From NCBI RefSeq assembly GCF_949628215.1, contig NC_134277.1:53144918-53208917 (forward strand): DNA of 64,000 nucleotides, read 5' to 3'. A program made the translations under genes and the position numbers. Shown piece by piece: positions 46,401 to 60,375 of this stretch. This DNA is from Phalacrocorax aristotelis (lineage: Eukaryota; Chordata; Aves; Suliformes; Phalacrocoracidae). How positions within the stretch are numbered: the first letter of the stretch is position 1; each line of letters starts with the position of its first letter. Under the pieces are notes generated by a model. It was not told the DNA's origin and ran no database searches. It worked only from the letters and a program-made list of their open reading frames with translations.

Positions 46401-48030
46401 AGACAGGGCTCACACTGTACAGGAGGACCATGGCTTCTAAAAATACGCACACAAAGGCCCAGTCCTGAACCAACTGCATTTCTGGGGTACATGTTGAAAC
46501 AATTCACATCAAAGAGGAAGGATCATCTTGGCATTAGAAGAGTGCCTGAGACTCAGGAGACTGAGGTTCATTTCCCAACTCTGTTTGGAGTCGGTCATCT
46601 TAGGCGACTTTGCCAAAATCATGTGATTTCCTTGCAACTCCAGCACTCCTCCATAAATCAAGAATAACCCAAATTCTTCCCTGCTCTCTGGGACTGCTGC
46701 ATGATTGCACTCTCCATAAAACTAAACAGCAGCAACAGTGCAGGATATTTTGGCTGCACGGGCAACAGATACATTCCAGATGGTCCAGTCCTAGTAGCTG
46801 CAGAGCTTAGGCAGCAATGGTAGACCCTCACCCTGAAGGGGGGGAGTGTCAGCAGCCCTTCTGTGCTCTTCCTTCAGGAGACATTGATGGTAGCTCCCAT
46901 GCCAGTGCCGGCTTATACACAGGGAATAATGTTTGCCTGCAAGGGCAGCATTGACTGCATGACCAGCTACTTGGTGGTTGGTGGACAAGAAAATGGTGAT
47001 GGGCCAGATAAATGGCCTCAGGTGACCAGCTGCTCCACGTCAAGGCATATTACAGCTCACTTTCAACTGCCCTAGCAAATGCACCAACATATTTATATCT
47101 ATGCAAGCAAGAAGCGATGTGCCTATGCTTACCCTTGCAAATGGAAAATGGCACCTCTCTCAAACACCAAAAGCTCGTAGGATAACCTTTCACAAATAAA
47201 CAACCTGCTCTGCTCCGAGAGGGATTTTATAAAGAACAGAGATTACAATGGGCTTAATCATGATTAAACACTGATCTGGCTCAATCTACTCAAAAGCAGA
47301 CAAAAGATAAATAAAAACTCCAGCAGATGCATTTCATACTGGAAATTCTGGAACCTCAATTGACGTCATACTTTTTATGTTCAGATAATATCTGGAGGAA
47401 ACAGTACACTGGATCAAGAAAACAAAAGCAAATTTCTAGTTAAAATTCTCCGTGCTCTGTGTAGAAAGGAGAAGGCTACAGCAGGGAATACACAGCGCAG
47501 CTCAGCATTTTATGAACCTGTTTTTGACTGTAGCTGAAATTGCGCTATTAGAGTGATGCCACTAGAAAGAAAGTAGCACTCCCTTTTGTCTTCATCTCCT
47601 GGGTCCTACTCTGTAAAAGTGGGCAATATTAGCCATCGCATTTCCCCTCAGACAAAAGCTGCTTCTGATCGATGAGCGGCAGGTTAATTTTCTTTTACTA
47701 AAATAATGCCACCTCCTCAATGTCACCCCAGTTGTGGTGCATTGATTTTCAGGCACAGTATGAAAATTCTGCATGATGAGAAGGGGTTGCATCTAGCAAA
47801 CATCTCCCAAATACAGACATCTGGTCTTTCCTATGGGTAAGGAAACCCAGGAAACAGATTCCACATCAGAGGAGACAACTCCAGCCATCAGTACTGCTGA
47901 GGGAGGTGGAAAAAGTAAAAAAAAATTAGCACAGATCCTAGGGATTGCTTGTTTACAGTGCCAAGCTTCCCATTTTATCCAACAGGATAAAAATATTCTC
48001 TTTGAGGAATGAGAAATAACTCTTCATATG

Positions 48031-48049
48031 GGTGGTGGTGGTGGTGGTG
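48031..48049. repeat. (GGT)n microsatellite
   Basis: Six GGT units plus one base, followed by TACAGGGGGG. Short trinucleotide repeat inside the large EEPD1 intron. Confidence 0.95.
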
Positions 48050-51000
48050 TACAGGGGGGAGGAATTTCAGATTTTTTTCATTCTATCATCCTAACTATTC
48101 ATGTCCACACCAGCAGAAATGCCCAATGGATGACCACATAAGAGCTGGCCAGCAGACAGAAAAGATCGCTTCCTTGTATTAAGACAGCTAGAAGGTACGT
48201 CACTGTCACTCCTGGTGCCCAGCTAATGTATCCTGTGCTTCACAGCTACAGGACTTCTACTTCCGAACGCCGGGTGAAAGATTTTCAATCCTTTTTGATT
48301 TGTGACCTCCAAAAATCTTCTCCAGGGAAGGCGAAAATCCCCATATAGACAATGTAAGCCTACTGATAATTACTTTGTTCTTCTCACTTTCTTTTCACTG
48401 ACCTCTTGGACGTAGCTCACAGTGCACAAATTTGCCACCTCTGGCACAGACAGACCTTGATAGCGAAACCTATCCTGATTTTCAAGCTGAAAGTTATCAA
48501 CTTCAAGAACATCATCCCTGAACAAAATCACAATTCTCACCCCAACTCCTACCATGCTTCAGCCCACCCAGCATATCTCTCATGCCAGCATAGATAGATC
48601 ACTTCCAACTTTAAGCAGAACAAGCATCATTTTGCAGATGAACTCCATGCTTTGCCAACCTGCTGAATCAGAGTTGTGCAGTTTGCATTTCTTAGATGAG
48701 AAGCCAAACCGCTCTGTCTTTGGAGTCAAGTGGACAGTCCTTTCTCATCCCCAGTAACAGCAGATGCACTTGCTTATTAGTACACAAATAGGAAACTAAT
48801 AGGTTACGGTTGCTTGTTCCCCAAGCAGGCTTACCTTATAAAAAGATGTCAGGAGGTTACTAAATATAACGTTGCTGTACAGACTATTTAACTTTCCTCA
48901 ATAACCTACCTCTGAAGGAAAAATGAGTTCAAGAGCCTGTGTTAACATCTGAAAGGTGCAGGGGGGAACAGAATGCAGAGAATGCAAAGAATTGCATGAC
49001 AGAATGCAAAGAATATTTTTATTTTTCTTACAATACGGATGACTCTTCCTGCACATCTTACTGGCATCAAGCACCAATGAAAACAATCATTTTGGCATAC
49101 TTGTTGCCTATGGAAAGGGACTACGGATTTAAATGCTATAACAGCAACCAATGTGAAATGTCACCTGGCCAGGCAGTTCAATCTGCTAATTACTTAAACA
49201 GACTTATTTTTAAACTATAAAAACAGCATGTTCCTCAGAAGAATTATTTTTTCCCCTTCCCCAAATAAATACATTAAGACTTGCCAAGTAGAGTTCTTCA
49301 TCTGCAATTAAGGACTTCCCAAAATTAGACCAAGTAAAGTACTCAAAAACACATTGGGGTTGGAGTGTCCCTGGGGGTCTCTCCCAGAACTGTGCTTCTG
49401 GAAGAGGAAGAGACGCTTCATGCAGGACGCAGCGCCAACTAACCTGCATGCCTGAGATACTTCTTCCTAAAGCCTGAGTGGCCTTGAACCCTTTCAGGGA
49501 CGAGGCTGCCACGACCGCAAGCCCTCTCTTGGCATCTCGCCATCTGTGTTCATTACTGCCCCCAGCATCCGGTAGCAGCACTTCTGAAGCAAAGCACGCA
49601 CAGCAACACAATCCCACGGCAGCTGGGGCAAGCTCAGCGAGGAGGGAGGGGGAAGCAAACAGATCAATTTGAAGGTTCAAGGTAAGACAAAATGCAGGTA
49701 AACACGCACGTAGTTTTAACCTGCTGGTGAGACCGCTCTCACGTGGAGTACGTGCTAGAATTGGTCTGATGGGCTACAGCCAAAATAAATGCAAACATGC
49801 CCATCCCTGACCCAGAATTTTCTCTGGGTAAAGACTCCTGTTCTTCTTATGTGACGTGGTCTTGTTTCACCAAGATGAATTATTATTTTCCCATTCCCAC
49901 AGCAAGAGTGGTGCTGGGGTCCAGCTCCACAAGCAGCACCCCCCTTCTGCAGTGCTTACAGGTGCCCATGGCACCCTAGAGAAACAAACCAGCTGATAAG
50001 CAGCATCCAAGGGTCAGACAAGCTTGTCCCGAGCCAGGATGAGCTGTAATTAAACCCAACCAATCATCCCTTTGGTCTTGACAACTCCAGGCATAAATGC
50101 AGCCAAGGGTGGTAGATTTTTGGCTTAAAGGGTCATTTTGGCCAAATTTGCCAAAACATTAGGGTTTAGGAAATTAAACAACTATAGTTTTTGCATGACA
50201 CAAAGCTTCTCACAGTGTGATCAATTTATTTTCAATGGCCAAAGTGGGAAAAACATTTAAAGATCATAAAATATCTAAGATAGTCAGAATGGCATTAAAC
50301 CCTGTTGCTGTAAGCAATCAGTAAATAACTCATGTGTAGCTTTTGAAGCACAGCAGCGCTCTACTACACGAGGGCAAAGCTTTCCACGACACACCCACAG
50401 GAGCTAGCCATCTTCTCAAGACCCCAACAGTTCAAGTAGGTTCTCCCAGCCTGCTCCGACAGCCTGTTGCTTCCTGTGCCTCACCTCCTCGACTGTCATC
50501 CCATCTCAAAAAGGTGATGGTAAACTGCGTTTTGCAGTGCCAGATAATTTTCTGATACTGTCTCAAGGCCCTGTTTCTCAAGAGACTCACTACGCATGCG
50601 CTTAACTTCCATGTGATTTGATTTAATGGAGCTAGTCTGCAGCACAAACACTAGTGTGTGCCCATAAGCCTTTTCAGGGGGCACTGCTGCTCACCAGCGT
50701 GCTTCTACTCACTCTGGGTTTCCATGCAAGTATCAAAAATATATAACAACACTTGCAAAGCCGAGCATTGGATTTTAGAAATAATAAGGTTACAAATGTT
50801 CAAAAGCATCTATGACAGACTAGGGAGTGTCCTATAGGAAAAAGCACTTTCAGGTTATCATATCCATAGCTAGCTTTAAGAAAACTTCCCTTCAAAAACC
50901 AGAAAAATCCAATCTTGCAATGAATATTAAAATATTATCATTTAATAATATTCTGTATTCCTGCAATATAATGCAGATAAATAATGATATACAAATACAA

Positions 51001-54000
51001 AACTCAGCATGTGTTCTCAAAACCAGACTCTCCAAGCAGGCAGGACAAAGGATTTTGTTCCAGTCTACTTTTTTCCCCCTCCTGTATTTAAAAAATAAAG
51101 ACAGCAAATTTCTTTGAACTTACATAATTCCACCCTGTTATTTTCCAGAGGGCTAAACTGGCCTTTTAAATTCTTTAAGCTTGGCATTGTATGAAAGCAG
51201 ATATCAAATACTCAGAGAGCTCAATTTGGAAAGATCACTTCTCAGAGGCTGAACCTTTCTGAAGAGCTTCCTGCAGAGCTCTAGACAATGCCTCAAACAG
51301 CCATTCCCACCAGGCTGAGGTCACTTGCCCCTGCCAAGCCATGTTTTAGGAGGCATTGGGCCAAAGGGAGGTTCAGGCCCGACAGAAAGGTGAGACGTGT
51401 ACAGGGTGTGAGGTGCCAGGGAAGCCAACTGCTGCAAACAACAATGATTTGTGAATATTAACCTGTTTTGCACAATGAGTGGTTGAGAACCATGTCAACA
51501 AACTGCAGTATCACCTGCCTAGTCCTCTGTCACTGCCTTTTACAAAATCCACCTCTTCAGGTCAAAATCTCAGTTCACCAAAGCCAATGAAGAGATGCCT
51601 CTCTTGAATTAACTGGGTTGTACCTAGGACCTCTGTGGAACGGATCTCCAGGCAGTGGCAAAGCACAAGGCTGAAGCACCCGCTGCTACCGGATTTCACT
51701 GTACCCAGTACTTCTAGAGTACCCAGCAGACGTAGCCATGGCCATCTGGCTTTAAAACAGTGCTGCAGGACCTTCTCCTTCACAAAAACAGGATGCACTT
51801 CAGGCAGGAGAAGATTTCCTCCTTCCTCGCCAAGCCTTGCTGGGTCGCTCATAGGTACAGAGGGGCTGCTTGGGTCAGCAGCAGCTCAATACCTGCCATA
51901 AGGTAGCAGTTTTCTCAGCAGGGCTCTGAATCCAATTGTTTTCTTTGAATCCTACAAGACTCTCATATTTCCATGCTGCCTCCAGGCTGGCTCCTTGGTC
52001 TTCCAGTTGAAGGAGCTGGTGCAGAAAGTGAAGGAAACCCACCAGTCCCAGCACGGGCACTGGGAGTCCAGCCCTACCCTTGGGGCCAGCAAAATCACAA
52101 AACAATAAGAAATGCAACATTTGGTCCTTCACGCAGAAGGAAATAATCTATAGGGTACTGCTGTATTTGCAATACCCTTGGCTGAAGAGCAAAACCACGG
52201 TTTATTATTTACAAACCCTCCAGCCTTTTGTGGCTACTGTTTTTGCTGTGGCTCCGCAGGTGGGATCTCAGGCTGCTGAGGCACTGGTGCCTTGGCTAAG
52301 CCAACAGGAGGTCTTAGGCACTGGACCAGGGGGATGCACCCCCTGAACAGAACCACACTGCTTGGATGATGGAAGCCATCGGCTCCACACAGCTCCTCCT
52401 CTCTGTCCCGCACACAGCAAAGCACAGGCTGTTTGCAAACCCCACCATCACTGGGACAGTCAACGGACGGCACACCCCTCAGCTCCTTGGAAGGCCAGGC
52501 TTATAGGCAGGCCTATCTCTGCACAAGGTAGGCTCAGGCTAACAGACACCATATACTCAGCCAGTGTTATTAGGGCTGATGTTGAGTAGCTGGCTGCTTT
52601 GATCCCTTCACTGCTAAATTAAACCACATTTCTGCCAAGGCACCTCCTGGCACTTTTCTGAGCTGGATGTTCAAAAGGGGCTCCTCAGACACTCTTTCTG
52701 CTCCAGACATTCATCTTTGTTGGTTCAAATCATCTACTTATCTTAGCTGTTAGCAAGGAACTGATTTCAAGAAAGCTAATACGAGCAGGCTAGAGACATT
52801 GCTTACCCGAAGCCCACCATGAAATCAGAAAACACCAAAAGCCTGTGGCCACCTTGGACAAAAGGTCACCCCTCTGATTTCACGTGTATCTAGCTAGGAA
52901 GATGTCCAATTTTATGCTGCATAACTTTCTATAAAGTTAGAATCCCTGACTAACACAGAGGGCTTTAAGAGCTTAAATGTATTATGACAGTTGTATTGGA
53001 TATATTTTTAAATACCTTTTCCAGCGCTTCTCTATCGACCAGCTCCTGCACAGCCAAAAGCTTGATACTGTAAGAAAAAACAGAGAGAAAAAAAGAATGA
53101 ATCACTCCATTGCAAGCATTACAGAAACAAAAGTAACAGCAGAACTGATGCTCTCTTTTTATCTTCTCAGTTCACAAAAGAGTCTATAAAGGTACAGATA
53201 CAAAAAGTGCTCAGGATATAATAAACCAAAGGAAAAGAGATCCAGTGTTAACTTTGTTTTGAATTAGCTGCGCCCAAAAGATTCTCTGGTTTCCAACTTA
53301 AAAGCATATTTGAATTCACCTTACAGAGAAACTGCATTAATCATTACAATTTTAATACCCTAAATTAACACTGAAGATTCTTTGGAAAGACAAACCCAGA
53401 GAAAGACACTAAACATTTCTATCATTTTTAGTCAGCTTTGTTCTTCAGTATCAACAGGTTTCTATGAGTCCCATGACAGTCATTCCTGGGGATTTACAAT
53501 ATTATATATAAGGTACTGTAACTAAGACAACCCAGATCAAGAAATTTGAGGGGGATACAACTGAAATGTGCATAAGTGTGTGAAAGTAGGGTAGAGAGAA
53601 AATCCATAATTATTATTCTTGCAATGCCGTATGCTAATCAACCCCAAATTTCTTCACCCACTGAATCTTTTCTAAGTTTACCTCTAGGGGCTAAATTCTG
53701 CACACTGAATTTGTTCACTTCAACGAGATTATGAGAGTTATTCAAGCAGGATTTTGCCCTGTAAGACAGGTAAAATCACAGCTAAATCAAGGTAAGAGAA
53801 CCTTGTATAACACCTATACTTTCATAATCAGTTTAATCAGTAATTAGAAATTATCCATCCTCCTTCAGCATCAGTTACTTGCACGTGTCCCCAGGTAGTG
53901 CAAAAGCCCAATCCTTTCCGTGCTAAGGAATTCCAGGAAAAGTTCTTTTTGCATCCCCACCAAGCTGCAGGGCTCACAGAACAGGTATGAACTTTAAAAG

Positions 54001-57000
54001 TATTGGCAAAGCTTTGCCATCAGGTAGAAAGAGGTGATCCTTCCCGTCTACGCAGCACTGCTGAGGTGCTCACACCTCATACCTCCCCATCCCTGGGCAC
54101 TCACCATCAACAGTCCACAGCAGCTGCCTTGGCCACAGAGCAGAAGGGATCAACAACAGATCCACTTACAGAGACGGGCACGTACTTTAGGACAGCAGAG
54201 TTATGATTCGGCCCACCTAAACTTCAGCTCTCTACAGCTTTGGTGCCTAATCGAAGCTAATGTTTAGATTTGCTGGCTACTCTGACTTTGACTGCTCACC
54301 TTGCTTACCCAGTCTTAAAACCAGTCGCTCGGTATATTATCCTTGGACTCCAGAGGATAATTTCCTTTACCCAGGGATACAAAAACATCTGCGTGGCAGT
54401 GGAAGAATCAAATGAGGGATATCAATATTGTTTAAATTACTCTCATGACTCTGTAGACAGACACAGCAAAGAGCCAGTATAGGTAAAAGCTCATATTCAA
54501 GACTCTGCGAATAGTTGATGTAGAAGTCTGCCAAAGGATTTGCCATGTACTACAAGGAGTTTTATTAGACTTTCAAAAACTCAGAGCAATATTGCATAAT
54601 TCTTGAGTGTCCATGGACAACTTATATATTAATTATGTACGTCCATCCTATAACAGCAGCTGGCAAAATATAGCTTTAGTCCTGACCACCTTCTGTGTTA
54701 CAATGCTTTCCACTACAGGTATTCACAGCCTAACCCCTAAACACGAATGTGCTTTCACTTTAATGTACTTCTAGATTTCAGATGTCTTCAAAGCATCATA
54801 AAAAGCCTATATCCAATGAATTATAAAATAGCCCCAGACCATACTTTTCTAGTCTGTAGAGGCTATTAATACTAAGACAGAGAAGGTGGAGATGGTTCAG
54901 AAAACAATGGGATAATCAGGAAAAAGAAAAAGACATTCCATTAAAGCCCCACCACTACAGTAGCAGGGAGCGCATGATTTTCTGTTACCATTTGGTGAAC
55001 ATACTAGGCTGCACAAAAGCATTCAGCTGAACTGGAAGGTTCTTTGGGAAAGTACAAAGCCAATACAAAGTGTTTTTTAAGATAATTTTCCTTGCCATTC
55101 AGCCAGCAAGCAAAATGAAGAGGGGATGGGCACCAAGCAAAGGCGGCACCTCCATTTTAAAAACACTGCAATGTTGTGCCCAACCTTGAACTTCAGAAGA
55201 AGCTGATGCATCTTGGAGAACAAACTCAATAACAGGCAGTAGCCATGCTGCCATGATCAAGACCTGTCTCTGAATTCAGGGCTCATGTCTTAGTTTTGGA
55301 TGACCCACCTCTGTTGCAGTGTACTACAGAAGAACACAGGATGGGTGAGCAGGAGGTAGCCTAACAAGCATGTGGAGGCATCCAGGATGCTCACAGCCAG
55401 CTGGGCTGCTGCAAAGATTGCTTTGAGTCCATGTGCATGTAGTAAAATCTAACATTTTGCCATTCCCTTCTGCAAGCTGTACAACAATGTGGGTTTTGTT
55501 ATGCAGATTACTTTTGTCTTTTTCCTTTTGAAGCCAGAGACTTTTTGATCACTTAATCATCAAAAGGTAGAATTTATCCATCAAGGCTGCTGATGCTTCT
55601 ACCAATTGACTGATTTATTTCTAAAACGTTAATTGTGGGTTATCTGACACTCAACAGACGCAGAAGACAGACACAGACTGCCCCAAATGCAAGTACTGTT
55701 TTCATTAGAGATCATCATCTTACTGTACAAACCCACCCTCCTTCCCATTTACCCTGGTAAACCTCACGAACTCCTTCAACTGGTATGCTTTTATTTAAAA
55801 CAAAATATATCGAGTTACACAGAAGCAAGTAATAAAACAGTGAGCAGGAATCTTTTTCCTTTATCTCATTATATTTACAGGGATGCTGTACTCCCGTTCA
55901 GAGGTGAAGAACCCATACAAAACAGTTAAATCCTGAAAAGATACTGCATATGCAGGGCCAGAAGGAAACCAGACTTCAGTGTTGTTACATAATTTGCAAC
56001 AACATTGCTTTGACTCTTGGTAAGAAAAAGACTTCCCTCTGCTGTTATAAATTTACAGAGACCAATGTTTGCCCAGTACTTTACTTTTTTCTCCTTAGGT
56101 GACACCAGCTATTTTTTCTGGGTCAAATGGAATAAGCAAATGCAAATATCAGCCTTCACACAACCAGCTGCAAGATGCTTCTTTCCCTGAAGCACCATCA
56201 TGGATGCTGTCTCTGCCCATTGGATTACAGTTCAGCACCTGGAAAATTTCTCTTGATAGCCAGTTATTTACTGCTATTTCTTCCAGCCAATTCAAGCAAT
56301 ATTGTATATGCTACTTTATGCAAAGTCGGCTTGGAAATGCAGCTTCTTTCAAGGCTGCTGCTTTGGGGGTTTGATGCTTTGCAAAGAAATCAGGCTGCTT
56401 ATTTAGACACTACATCAGCAATCCTAGAAACACTGAAAGCAGCTCATAACTACGTATGCTGTCTGTAGCTTGTGTGTTCACCAAGGATTTCAGAGTAGGT
56501 GGGAGTATAATCAGTAACTGAAAGAGACGGGGGGAAATCTCTAATAAAGCAGAAATGCAAAGAGAGTTAGCAAAAGCCAATGCTGAAGCCCAAGCTTTTG
56601 GGCTCTGTCTACAATGCAACACTTAAGTACTCTGTTTACATACTGTGGTGTCACTTCTTTCATCCTCACCTGCAGTATGCAAACACTAACTCATGAAAAA
56701 AGTCATGGAAAAATCATATTTTCTGAAGAAACCTTTTGTTTCCTGGAGCACCTGCTGTAATGTACCAGCTTTAAAGTATACTGGTAAGAAACCTGTAATG
56801 CAAGTAACTATATCGACTTGATGAAAATGGCCCTGCTTGTATCTGAAACCTTATTAAAAATACTGACTCATTTACTTACACGATCTGTTTAAACAAAGCC
56901 ATTGAAATTAATATCCTGGCACCCCAGGCACACTCAAAATACTTGAAAATATGCAGCGATCAGGATGAAGGACTCTCCTCCAGCAGTAAAAATACGCAAA

Positions 57001-60000
57001 CATGATGTGCTGTCAAGGAAACACGACTCCCTCTTTTTTTGGCCACGGGTGATGCATAGCATTCTCCTCTAAGGGAATTCCTTTTGGTTTCCAGAAGATT
57101 AGTCACAGTGCTGAGCAAATGCCTACAGCTACAGCACATTTCTACTCCTCAGGGTAGCACTGCAACAATTTCCTCAAAGTCTTCTTACTTCAAAGCACAC
57201 AGCGTTGGGTTCCTCTCTCTAGTCCCATGTACCCAGGAATAATTTAAGCATTTTTAGCAACCTTTTCCAATACTGCAAACTTGCTGATAGGTCCATTGCT
57301 GGGTGGTGCACTCCTATCACTACGAGCCACCATTGCATTTCATTTGCATTGAGTTTCACTTCCCAGCTTGAGTTCGCATTGCCCATAAAACCCCATCTGC
57401 TTTTGGAATAGGGAATGTCAGAGCCTTCCTAAGAACTACTGCAGGGTCCTCTGCCTGCAAAACAGCAAACCTAAGGCTCTGCAGTAAGGCAGATGCGATA
57501 GACAGAAACTGCCATGCCAGGCAGAGCCAAGATCCATCCATGCAGAATGCACCTGAGGTCTTCACCTGAGTAAGAGAAGCTGCTTCCCCAAAAAAACAGC
57601 TTGAAGAGTGCTCTTGGACAGGGGTAGAGAGGATTTAGGATTACAGCCAGTTTCTGGACCACCCTCACACAGCATTAGACTTGCAGCCACTATGGATACA
57701 TGTCACTTGGCTGCCACTATTAAGGGAGAGGATCTACAGAACAGAACTCCGCATCTTTCATCTGCTGAGCTGACCCCAGAATTGAGCTGAGGTTCCCATT
57801 CAGCGCAGAAACTGGTAAATTTTGAGAAAACAGGAAAGAGGAGGAAGTGAGGAAAATGTGATGCATTAAGTTCAGTAATCAGAGCATCAGCAAAGGATTT
57901 AAGCAAACACTTGGCCTCACAACAGCATTCTACAGAAGCTGCTAGGTGCTGTGACGCAGGGTGGCTGCAAGGGTAGAGCAGCAAGACCCTGGCTGGAAGG
58001 TGGCACTCCTGGCACCTCCGCCTTCGCTCTCCATGCCTTGTTAGCCTGCAAACAGCTGGTGTACTGTGAGTCTCCAGGCATGCCAGCACAGGCGGATTTA
58101 CTACTGCTTTATTTTTCCTTCCCAGCAGCCAGCCTCCCTCCTCAGCCTGGAAGAGCAGAGCTCCCTGGACAGCCAGTGCTGCCTGTCTCCTACTTGCAGG
58201 TTGGTACGACACGTGGCTCATAGTCAGTCATCACTGACCTGGGTTTGTCATCCAGCAGCAATGTGAATTGAGGATTGGTCTCAATTTGCTTTGTAAGCTT
58301 ATACATCTTTGCTTGGGGCCTGAGTTTTTCCAAAAACTTATGGCTTTCTATTAGTCAGTGCATAAGCTTGACTAAAGTTAACAACATCAAGAAATGCCAT
58401 TTGACTTCTCTTACTTTTCTGATTCCTTCTTCAGCATACAGCTGTACCAAATCATGCTCTGGCTAGATTCACAGACATTATTATAAATAGCCTGTGCAAA
58501 AACCACTCAACCCCAAACCGTTATTTTGAGCGTCATTAAATCAGTCCCTCCTCCCTCCCTTTCAGTCCGTAAACCTTTCCCCTTTGTTCTTAAGGTCCCA
58601 TAGCCTTGTTATGGCCCACAGTGAAGTTTTATGGATGACTTACATATCCAAGAGTAGAGCATGGATGCATGTAACAAAAGTGCCCAACTCACGCTGCAGT
58701 TAATTAACACAAGACAAGAGGACAAGACCCCTTGAGTCATCAAATTTTTATGCTAAAATTGTATTTGCGTGTCTATACAAACTGACCTCACTCATAAATC
58801 AGTTCTGCTCTAAGAGATGGGCATGAAACACCAGAGTTGGAAATAAAAATGCCAAAAAAACCCCACAAACATCTGAGTTGTGCTAATGGCCCCTGGTACC
58901 TCAGAGGGAGTGCTCCCCACCACCCACCCACTCTCCCCGCCCTGACTTCAGTCCCCAGCATCCCTGATGCAAGGGCACGCTCCATTTCATCACCGTTCAC
59001 ATCGCAACCCACAACCCCAGTTTTCCCTTTGGTATTTGCCAGATGACAGGGTGAGTAGTGATAAGGACAGGGAAGTGGCCATCGTGGGCACATGTTCACT
59101 GCGAGGGCAATGGCATGTCCCTGCTGCAGCCAGCTGTTGGCAATCTGACATTAAGGGTTGTGATTTACTGTTTTCTAATTGTTTTAAGCGCAGACAGAAG
59201 CTTAGGCACCAAGCGTGTGCTGCCTTGGGAATTACATGGAGGGTGGGGAGAGATAACAGCCAAAAAGTGACAAACACAGAAAAATATGTATCTCGCCGCT
59301 TAAGCCAACGGGGGGAGGTGTTCAGGGTGGGTGTTCTTGTGAGTTTTGGGTTTGTTTTTTTTGTTTCGTTATTAGTTTTAAATATAGAGCTGCTGCTGCA
59401 GTATTTGGAGTTGTTCCTTGCTGCTAATGTCTAATGAGACCCAAGACTTGGTTTCTTGACTCTGCCCACCCCAGCAATGATTACCTTGCACAAAGGCAGG
59501 TGAAAGAATGGCAGGCTCCTACCTGCAGCACAGTGGACTATGCTTAACATGGTGAGATGACCAAGGAGAAAGTCTCTGAGCACCCACTTGGGCTTCAGCC
59601 CTGCGGTGCTCGGAGCAATCTGTGCTGCTCCCTCCTCGGCACTGCCAACACTGACTGGGGCAAAGGGTGACCTAAATGGGGTGCCTCTACAGTGAAGAAG
59701 TAACCATTGACATGTGCAAGAATGCATGCACTGTCAAAAAACATCTCATTTTTGCTGGCATATGCCATTTACAAAGCTGTCTTTCCCCCCCAAGACCCTG
59801 CTCACTCAAACTCCAATAAAAACAAAAGCAGATGGAAGAAAGAAAAAAAACACACTTAATGACTTTCAGCCTCATAAACTTCCTCCATCCACCCCTATGA
59901 GGTCTGATAAGGAAATAAAATCAGTTTCTTCTTTTCCACTAAAAGCATCTGCGTCTTCTCAATCACTCCTTAAATGGAGGGAAAAATCATGTCCACTGCC

Positions 60001-60214
60001 ACATCTTAACAGCTGCTGGAAGCCACCAGAGAGCTTATGAAGTAAGCTGATGGGCTTGGATGGGAATACTATGCCATATTGCTTTGGGACTAGCTGCCAG
60101 CTAATGACACAACAAAATGACTTGGAACATTCTCAGTAAAAATATATCTACAGTAAGTAGAAATTAGGATAAAACCAGGGAGCTGTATTTCCTTTAAAAA
60201 AACAAACAAACCCA

Positions 60215-60375
60215 CACTATATTTATATTTACTTTATATATATCTATATTGTAGTATAGTATGTATTTATATAAATGCATTATATATACTTATATATTAA
60301 ATAGATATTATAAATTTTATATATACTCTATGAATTTATTTTTTATATATAACTATATATGTATGTACATTTATT
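60215..60375. repeat. AT-rich (TATA)-type low-complexity tract
   Basis: About 160 bases composed mainly of TATAT, TTATATA and ATTTAT units with isolated G and C. It is an impure TA-rich simple repeat. A 68-codon open frame across it is only Tyr, Ile and Leu rich translation of the repeat. Confidence 0.9.

Noticed and set aside
49210..49680. 156-codon open frame on the - strand
   Set aside because: The translation matches no family I know and shows no domain pattern. It lies inside an intron and is best explained by chance.
57703..58221. 172-codon open frame on the - strand, considered as the missing EEPD1 N-terminal exon
   Set aside because: It contains no helix-hairpin-helix or early EEP motifs and is not flanked by convincing splice sites in the right phase. 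Other frames are open at the same place.
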